This document shows, piece by piece, positions 5,880 to 9,270 of a stretch of 9,270 bases of DNA. Source of the DNA: SVQP01 sp045652835 (GTDB lineage Bacteria > Bacillota > Clostridia > Oscillospirales > CAG-272). Within the stretch, counting starts at the first letter, position 1, and every line of letters begins with the position of its first letter. A program made the translations under genes and the position numbers. The DNA is taken from positions 1 to 9,270 of the forward strand of contig JAZOLE010000052.1 in the NCBI GenBank assembly GCA_045652835.1, given 5' to 3'. The notes beneath the pieces are model-generated. The model was not told the DNA's origin. It saw only the letters and a list, made by a program, of their open reading frames with translations, and searched no databases.

Positions 5880-6827
5880 TTATTTTTCAAGCTGTGCGTC
5901 AAAGAAGGCAACGATCTCAGCCATCAACTCCATGTCAAGGCTGCCGTCCTCCAGCGTCATGACGCCGTGATCGCGGTCGGGGTATTTCTTGAAGGTAAAG
6001 CGCGGGTCTTCGGCATACTTTTTATAGTAGGTGCCGTAGCCGTAGGAGATCGGAATGGTGTCATCCTGCTCGCCGTGCACGATCATGACCGCGCAATCGC
6101 TGGACTTAAAGCCCTTCATGCCGGTGCTGAATGCGTACGAGCCGTATTCCAAAAACTCGTAAGCCGAGGCAAAGGGCAAGAGCAGCTTTGCCACGGGACC
6201 AACCATCTCGCAGCCGCGGTGGTCGATCATGTTCATGGATTTGTTCCAGCCGGCAAGCGAGGCAACAGCCTTGACCTCGGGATGGGTATTCAGCGCATTG
6301 ACCACCGAAAGACCGCCCCAGCTGTAGCCCATGAGTACAAAGGGGAGATCTGCCAGCTCGTCAAGCCCTTGCGCGTATGTGATTGCATAGTCGAGATCGA
6401 TAAAACCCTGCGGCAATCCGCCCATCTCCTCGCCCTCGCTCTCATCATTGGCGGTGGCATCGTAGGCAAAAACGTAGTAGCCCTGCGCACAGAAGTAATC
6501 AAAAATGTCCATATATCCGGTCTGTCCGCCGCCGCCCATGCCGTGCGCAAAGACCATGACGGCTTTGGGAGAGGAGAGAGTGGTGTTTTTGTAGAGGTAA
6601 CCTACCAAGGTGTGCCCCTGCAGAGTCAGAAAGGTGTGTCGCTCGCGCTCCAGCGCGGGAAAAGAGGAGATGTCAAACGCGTCCTCCTCGCTTGTGGTGC
6701 AGCGGTAGTTAAAGCTGCCCCGATAGATCGAGACCGACAAAGCGTAAAGACCGATCGTGCCGCCCAGAATCACGACAGCAAGTGCGATGGAAACAATGGT
6801 GATGATACGTTTTTTCTTGGATTGCAT
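5880..6827 (-). CDS. Membrane-anchored alpha/beta hydrolase
   Basis: The 315-residue protein starts with KKKR and a hydrophobic helix (about 9-31), an uncleaved anchor that would place the enzyme outside the membrane. An alpha/beta-hydrolase fold follows: FAHGMGGGG (93-101) for the oxyanion region, YDATANDESEG after strand 4, and the nucleophile elbow GYSWGG (167-172; Ser169). IVHGEQDDTIP (249-259) supplies the acidic residue (Asp255 or 256), and DRDHG (284-288) the catalytic His287. It resembles the serine aminopeptidase S33/monoacylglycerol-lipase-like branch, with an insert at 193-240 acting as a lid. The substrate cannot be read from sequence. ATG 6827 has AGGAGG (6834-6839) six bases upstream. 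It forms a single-gene unit between the exporter operon and the membrane protein gene. Confidence 0.87.
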   Translation of the reverse strand: MQSKKKRIITIVSIALAVVILGGTIGLYALSVSIYRGSFNYRCTTSEEDAFDISSFPALERERHTFLTLQGHTLVGYLYKNTTLSSPKAVMVFAHGMGGGGQTGYMDIFDYFCAQGYYVFAYDATANDESEGEEMGGLPQGFIDLDYAITYAQGLDELADLPFVLMGYSWGGLSVVNALNTHPEVKAVASLAGWNKSMNMIDHRGCEMVGPVAKLLLPFASAYEFLEYGSYAFSTGMKGFKSSDCAVMIVHGEQDDTIPISYGYGTYYKKYAEDPRFTFKKYPDRDHGVMTLEDGSLDMELMAEIVAFFDAQLEK

Positions 6828-6856
6828 ACTGTGCCTCCTGTCAATTTACTGTGACC

Positions 6857-6889
6857 ATTGTAACACAGTCTTTCGCAAAAAGATAGTGC
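6857..6889 (-). promoter_or_regulatory. Extended -10 promoter of the hydrolase gene
   Basis: The - strand has TACAAT at 6857-6862 preceded by TGT, 30 bases upstream of ATG 6827. At 17 bases' spacing the -35 position reads only TATCTT-like sequence, a poor match, so the promoter may rely on the extended -10 or on an activator. An ACTGTG/CACAGT inverted repeat (6848-6853 and 6864-6869) surrounds the -10. Confidence 0.55.
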
Positions 6890-6943
6890 CAAATGTAAAC
6901 AATTTATGCCAAAAGGATGGTAAGGGATGTAAAATCAGAGGTA

Positions 6944-6966
6944 GGGGCGCATCCCGTATGCGCCCG
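6944..6966. repeat. REP-like palindrome, unit 1
   Basis: GGGCGCAT (6945-6952) and ATGCGCCC (6958-6965) pair perfectly around CCCGT. The unit has the same plan as the next palindrome at 6977-6999: GGGGCGxAT, a five-base loop ending GT, then ATxCGCCC. It is intergenic, between the hydrolase promoter region and the exporter operon end. Confidence 0.65.
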
Positions 6967-6973
6967 AAAATAG

Positions 6974-7002
6974 AAAGGGGCGGATTTTGTATCCGCCCCT
7001 TT
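6974..7002 (-). terminator. Terminator of the exporter operon / REP-like palindrome unit 2
   Basis: AAAGGGGCGGAT (6974-6985) and ATCCGCCCCTTT (6991-7002) pair over 12 bases without mismatch around a TTTGT loop. On the - strand the hairpin is followed by CTATTTTC, and it begins seven bases after the permease stop. The core GGGGCGGAT/ATCCGCCCC is a variant of the unit at 6944-6966. Confidence 0.75.
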
Positions 7003-7009
7003 GGGGTTT

Positions 7010-7747
7010 TTATTGCTTTTTCATCTGGCGCAAAAAGAGCAGCACAGCCCCGATCATGGCGGCAATGGCGTAACCAAGCACCCACGCAAGGTGGGGCAGG
7101 ATGTCCGAGAAATTGCCCGCAATGGCGGCGCGCTCCATTTCCACAGCATGCACAAAGGGCAGTACGTAGGCAAAGCTCTTGAAAAAGCCGCCAACCAGCG
7201 CAAGGTCAAACCAGATGCCCGAGAGCCATGCCGAAAGGTTTGTCAGCAGCGAACCGCAAACGCCGCCTACCTGCTTGACGTTCAGAATACTGCCGAACAA
7301 AAGTCCCAAGGCAACGTACAGCAGCGAAACGGGGAGAATGAGCAGCAAGGCAAGCAGGATATTGACGCTGGGTGTCAGCCCAAGCAGCAGCGCAAATAGA
7401 TAGCAGATCACACTCTGCGCTATCGAGATGGGCAGAATGGGCAGCGTGTAGCCCAAAATAAAGTCGGTGGGGGTCAGGGGCGAGGTGTAAAGTCTTTGCA
7501 GCAGCGCGCCCTCGCGGTCCTTGGCAATCAGCGTTGCCGAGAACAGCGTCATGAAGGAAAGACCGAATACGGTCACACCGGGGGTCAGGTGGTTGATCTC
7601 AAATAGCTCTACGGGGATGTTGGCTTGGATGATCGAGAGCAGCGAGATCAGCACCAAGGGAAAGCCGAGTCCAAAGCCGAGGTTGAGCGGATCGCGCAAA
7701 ATCTCGCGCATATTTCTGTGTGCAAACGTCAGCATGCGTCTGTTCAT
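7010..7747 (-). CDS. ABC-2 type transporter permease
   Basis: The 245-residue membrane protein has about six hydrophobic segments (near 24-40, 57-75, 99-121, 128-152, 163-180, 216-238). Between the second and third lies KDREGALLQRLYTSPLTPTDF (76-96), the cytoplasmic coupling loop typical of ABC-2 exporter permeases of the DrrB/YhhJ type. Length is normal for a half-transporter permease that would dimerise. ATG 7747 overlaps the ATPase gene stop in an ATGA arrangement, with a GGGGGTG Shine-Dalgarno just upstream, so translation is coupled. With the adjacent ATPase it would export a small molecule, plausibly a drug or self-made toxin given the TetR neighbour. The substrate is not predictable. 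Confidence 0.93.
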   Translation of the reverse strand: MNRRMLTFAHRNMREILRDPLNLGFGLGFPLVLISLLSIIQANIPVELFEINHLTPGVTVFGLSFMTLFSATLIAKDREGALLQRLYTSPLTPTDFILGYTLPILPISIAQSVICYLFALLLGLTPSVNILLALLLILPVSLLYVALGLLFGSILNVKQVGGVCGSLLTNLSAWLSGIWFDLALVGGFFKSFAYVLPFVHAVEMERAAIAGNFSDILPHLAWVLGYAIAAMIGAVLLFLRQMKKQ

Positions 7748-8475
7748 GCGCTCACCCCCTTGACTGTGCGAATAAAGGCTTGTTCAAAGTTGTCTGTGCC
7801 TGTTGCTTGCTTGATGGCGTCAGCCGTGTCGCAAACAAGCAGCTTGCCGTCCTTCATAATGGCAATGCGGTCGGAGAGTGTTTCTGCCTCTTCCATATAG
7901 TGCGTGGTCAGAATGACAGTGACACGGCCTTTGAGTGCGCGAATGATGTCCCAAAGGTCGCTGCGTGCCAGCACGTCCAGCCCCAGCGTGGGTTCGTCCA
8001 AGAACAGGATCTTGGGTTCGCTGATCAGCGCCATGGCAATGCTCAGCCTGCGCTGCCAGCCGCCCGAAAGCTTGCCCGCCTTCTTGTTGATTACACTGTC
8101 AAGCCCCAAAAGCGTTGTCAGCTCGGCAATCTTGGCGTTTTTCTTGTCGCGTGCAAAGCCGTGCACGCCGCACATCAGCTCCAAATTCTCGCGCACCGAA
8201 AGCCCGGGTGCAACAGCGGTCTCCTGCGGAGATACCGCAATGCAACGCTTGACGGCGGCAGCGTCACTGAGAATGCTGTGCCCCAACAAAAGGGCATCGC
8301 CCTCGGTGGGAGCGGTCAGGCAGGAGAGCATTTTGACCGTGGTGGTCTTGCCTGCGCCGTTCACGCCCAAAAGCGAGAGCAGCTCTCCCTCGACAATGTT
8401 TAAATTCAGGTGATCGACCGCTACCGTTTCCTTGTAGCGCTTGGTCAGGTCTTTGATTTCAATGGCGTAGTGCAT
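7744..8475 (-). CDS. ABC transporter ATP-binding protein
   Basis: The 243-residue ATPase shows all nucleotide-binding motifs: Walker A GVNGAGKTT (37-45), Q-loop SPQE (82-85), signature LSGGWQRRL (136-144), Walker B KILFLDEP (155-162), D-loop GLD (165-167) and switch His192 in TTHYMEE. It belongs to the exporter class of DrrA/CcmA-like subunits that pair with ABC-2 permeases. ATG 8475 has GGAGG (8483-8487) seven bases upstream, lying inside the end of the tetR-like gene. Three bases separate the two genes, and the stop overlaps the permease start. No C-terminal extension is present. The catalytic residues appear intact. Confidence 0.96.
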   Translation of the reverse strand: MHYAIEIKDLTKRYKETVAVDHLNLNIVEGELLSLLGVNGAGKTTTVKMLSCLTAPTEGDALLLGHSILSDAAAVKRCIAVSPQETAVAPGLSVRENLELMCGVHGFARDKKNAKIAELTTLLGLDSVINKKAGKLSGGWQRRLSIAMALISEPKILFLDEPTLGLDVLARSDLWDIIRALKGRVTVILTTHYMEEAETLSDRIAIMKDGKLLVCDTADAIKQATGTDNFEQAFIRTVKGVSA

Positions 8476-8478
8476 ACG

Positions 8479-9036
8479 TTAACCTCCCATGTATCTTGCC
8501 CGCAGGCCGTGGTAAATGTCGCTGAGCATTTGGCTGATCAGCTCGTAGTCAAGCTCCAAAAACGAGGTGGCAAGCATGGTGCCAATGCCGTGCACGCAGC
8601 TCCACATCTCCATGTGCCAAAGCTCTGCTTGCTCCCTTGTAAGGTTGCCCGTTTGCATGAGCATATCCACCGATGCGGAAAAATCGGGGGAGGGGATCAG
8701 CGCCTGCCCCTTGCGGTCGCACATGAAAAGCGCCTTGAAAAGCTGCTTTTCCTCTTTGGCAAAGCGCACGTATGCCATACCGTATGCTTTATAGGGGGGA
8801 TACTCTCCACTCTCCACCTCTCTTGTGAGAAAAGTCAGGTACAGGGCATATGCCGCCTCAATGGTTTCCTTCTCTAGCTCCTCCATTGACGTAAAATTGG
8901 AGAAAATGGGCTGTGTAGAGCAATCCAGGTGGGCTGCGATCGCTCTAGCATTTATGGCATCCTGTCCCCCTGCTCTCACCAAATCAATACAGGCACCTAT
9001 AATGTCTTCCTTTGTAATTCTTACCTTAGGTGGCAT
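8479..9036 (-). CDS. TetR/AcrR-family transcriptional regulator
   Basis: The 185-residue protein has an N-terminal TetR DNA-binding domain: TKEDIIGACIDLVRAGGQDA followed by the helix-turn-helix at about 28-49 (INARAIAAHLDCSTQPIFSN, then the F at 48). The C-terminal ligand and dimerisation region contains LWHMEMWSCVHGIGTM (about 138-153), resembling the WHG-type TetR_C_33 domain. ATG 9036 is preceded by AGGAGG (9042-9047) at five bases. It is the first gene of the tetR-ATPase-permease operon. The usual model for such a layout is autorepression relieved by a compound that the pump exports. Overlapping palindromes at 9047-9066, just downstream of its promoter, are suitable operators. Confidence 0.93.
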   Translation of the reverse strand: MPPKVRITKEDIIGACIDLVRAGGQDAINARAIAAHLDCSTQPIFSNFTSMEELEKETIEAAYALYLTFLTREVESGEYPPYKAYGMAYVRFAKEEKQLFKALFMCDRKGQALIPSPDFSASVDMLMQTGNLTREQAELWHMEMWSCVHGIGTMLATSFLELDYELISQMLSDIYHGLRARYMGG

Positions 9037-9046
9037 ATCGCCCTCC

Positions 9047-9069
9047 TGTTATATAACACTTGTTATTTA
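9047..9069. promoter_or_regulatory. Overlapping palindromes, candidate TetR-type operator
   Basis: TGTTATATAACA (9047-9058) is a perfect 12-base palindrome. Its right half ATAACA pairs again with TGTTAT at 9061-9066 across CT, and the match extends imperfectly to 9050-9069. The sites lie between the -10 and the Shine-Dalgarno, over the expected start of transcription. TetR regulators commonly bind such palindromes near their own promoters; binding here is inferred. Confidence 0.6.
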
Positions 9070-9074
9070 TCTAC

Positions 9075-9103
9075 AGTTTAACATGTTTTGATGTATCTGT
9101 CAA
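9075..9103 (-). promoter_or_regulatory. Sigma-A promoter of the TetR-ABC exporter operon
   Basis: The - strand has TTGACA (9098-9103), a 17-base spacer and TAAACT (9075-9080) preceded by TGT. The spacer also contains the palindrome AACATGTT (9080-9087). The expected start of transcription is near 9068, about 30 bases before ATG 9036. Confidence 0.82.
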
Positions 9104-9121
9104 GGATATGTGATAAAATTC

Positions 9122-9159
9122 AAAAAAGAAAAAAAGCCCCCATGCAAAGCACGGGGGCT
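9122..9159 (-). terminator. Intrinsic terminator of the gene at the right edge
   Basis: On the - strand AGCCCCC (9153-9159) pairs with GGGGGCT (9135-9141), with an inner TGC/GCA extension and one mismatch. It is followed by TTTTTTTCTTTTTTG. This is a textbook intrinsic terminator, 17 bases beyond the stop at 9177-9179. It insulates the exporter operon from the upstream gene. Confidence 0.93.
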
Positions 9160-9176
9160 AAAGCTATTAGGTTATA

Positions 9177-9270
9177 TTATCTGGTCTTTTTGCCACGGCC
9201 ACGGAAATTCAGCAGTCGGAACAAAATATCCAGCATCAGCAGGGCCAGCATGGCACCGGCACAGGGAATT
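9177..9270 (-). CDS. C-terminal fragment of an unidentified protein (runs off window)
   Basis: Read on the - strand, the frame ending in TAA at 9177-9179 gives about 30 residues with a hydrophobic stretch, AMLALLMLDILFRLLNF, and a basic end RGRGKKTR. This could be a C-terminal membrane helix or amphipathic helix with a positively charged tail. The choice of strand and frame rests mainly on the strong - strand terminator that follows. No family can be recognised from so little. Confidence 0.5.
   Translation of the reverse strand, partial: IPCAGAMLALLMLDILFRLLNFRGRGKKTR

Noticed and set aside
5967..6854. 295-codon open frame on the + strand opposite the alpha/beta hydrolase
   Set aside because: The - strand protein has the complete catalytic set and a strong ribosome binding site; this is its shadow.
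7720..8413. Long + strand frames opposite the ABC ATPase
   Set aside because: They have no motifs, while the opposite strand carries Walker A, signature, Walker B and switch residues in order.
9180..9270. + strand reading frames at the right edge
   Set aside because: Open frames exist, but the strong - strand terminator directly after the - strand stop favours a gene on that strand, and no + strand ribosome binding site is visible.

Overview
The window looks like a chromosomal segment from a moderately GC-rich Clostridia-type Firmicute, perhaps an Oscillospiraceae-like gut anaerobe. This is inferred from strong AGGAGG ribosome binding sites, near-consensus sigma-A promoters, the protein families present, and hairpin-rich intergenic repeats of a kind I associate with that group. 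No species can be named from the sequence alone.

Left end (+ strand, 1-905): the last 46 codons of rplK (L11), then a complete rplA (L1), closed by a hairpin with U-tracts on both strands that can terminate convergent transcription. rplJ/rplL do not follow. A 390-base non-coding stretch (about 905-1298) holds two inverted copies of a roughly 130-140-bp hairpin-rich element whose stems show compensated base changes.

Middle (- strand, 4824 down to 1299): one strong promoter drives an apparent four-gene operon. It encodes a YbjQ-family small protein, a PHP-domain metallohydrolase, and two tandem paralogous GNAT-like acyltransferase-domain proteins (about 58% identical by hand alignment). The function of this set is not known to me, and it is the best candidate here for an uncharacterised system. 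Upstream lie two single-gene units on the same strand: a YwaF/TP0381-type seven-helix membrane protein with its own TTGACA-17-TATGAT promoter, and a membrane-anchored alpha/beta hydrolase behind an extended -10 promoter.

Right end (- strand, 9103 down to 6974): a TetR-family regulator, an ABC ATPase and an ABC-2 permease form a tightly packed operon, typical of a self-regulated exporter. Overlapping TGTTAT/ATAACA palindromes lie just downstream of the promoter, where the regulator could bind. Two related REP-like hairpins follow the permease. At the far right, a classical terminator closes a - strand gene that is cut off by the window edge.

Every complete gene except rplA is on the - strand. 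No tRNA, rRNA, CRISPR array or insertion sequence was recognised.
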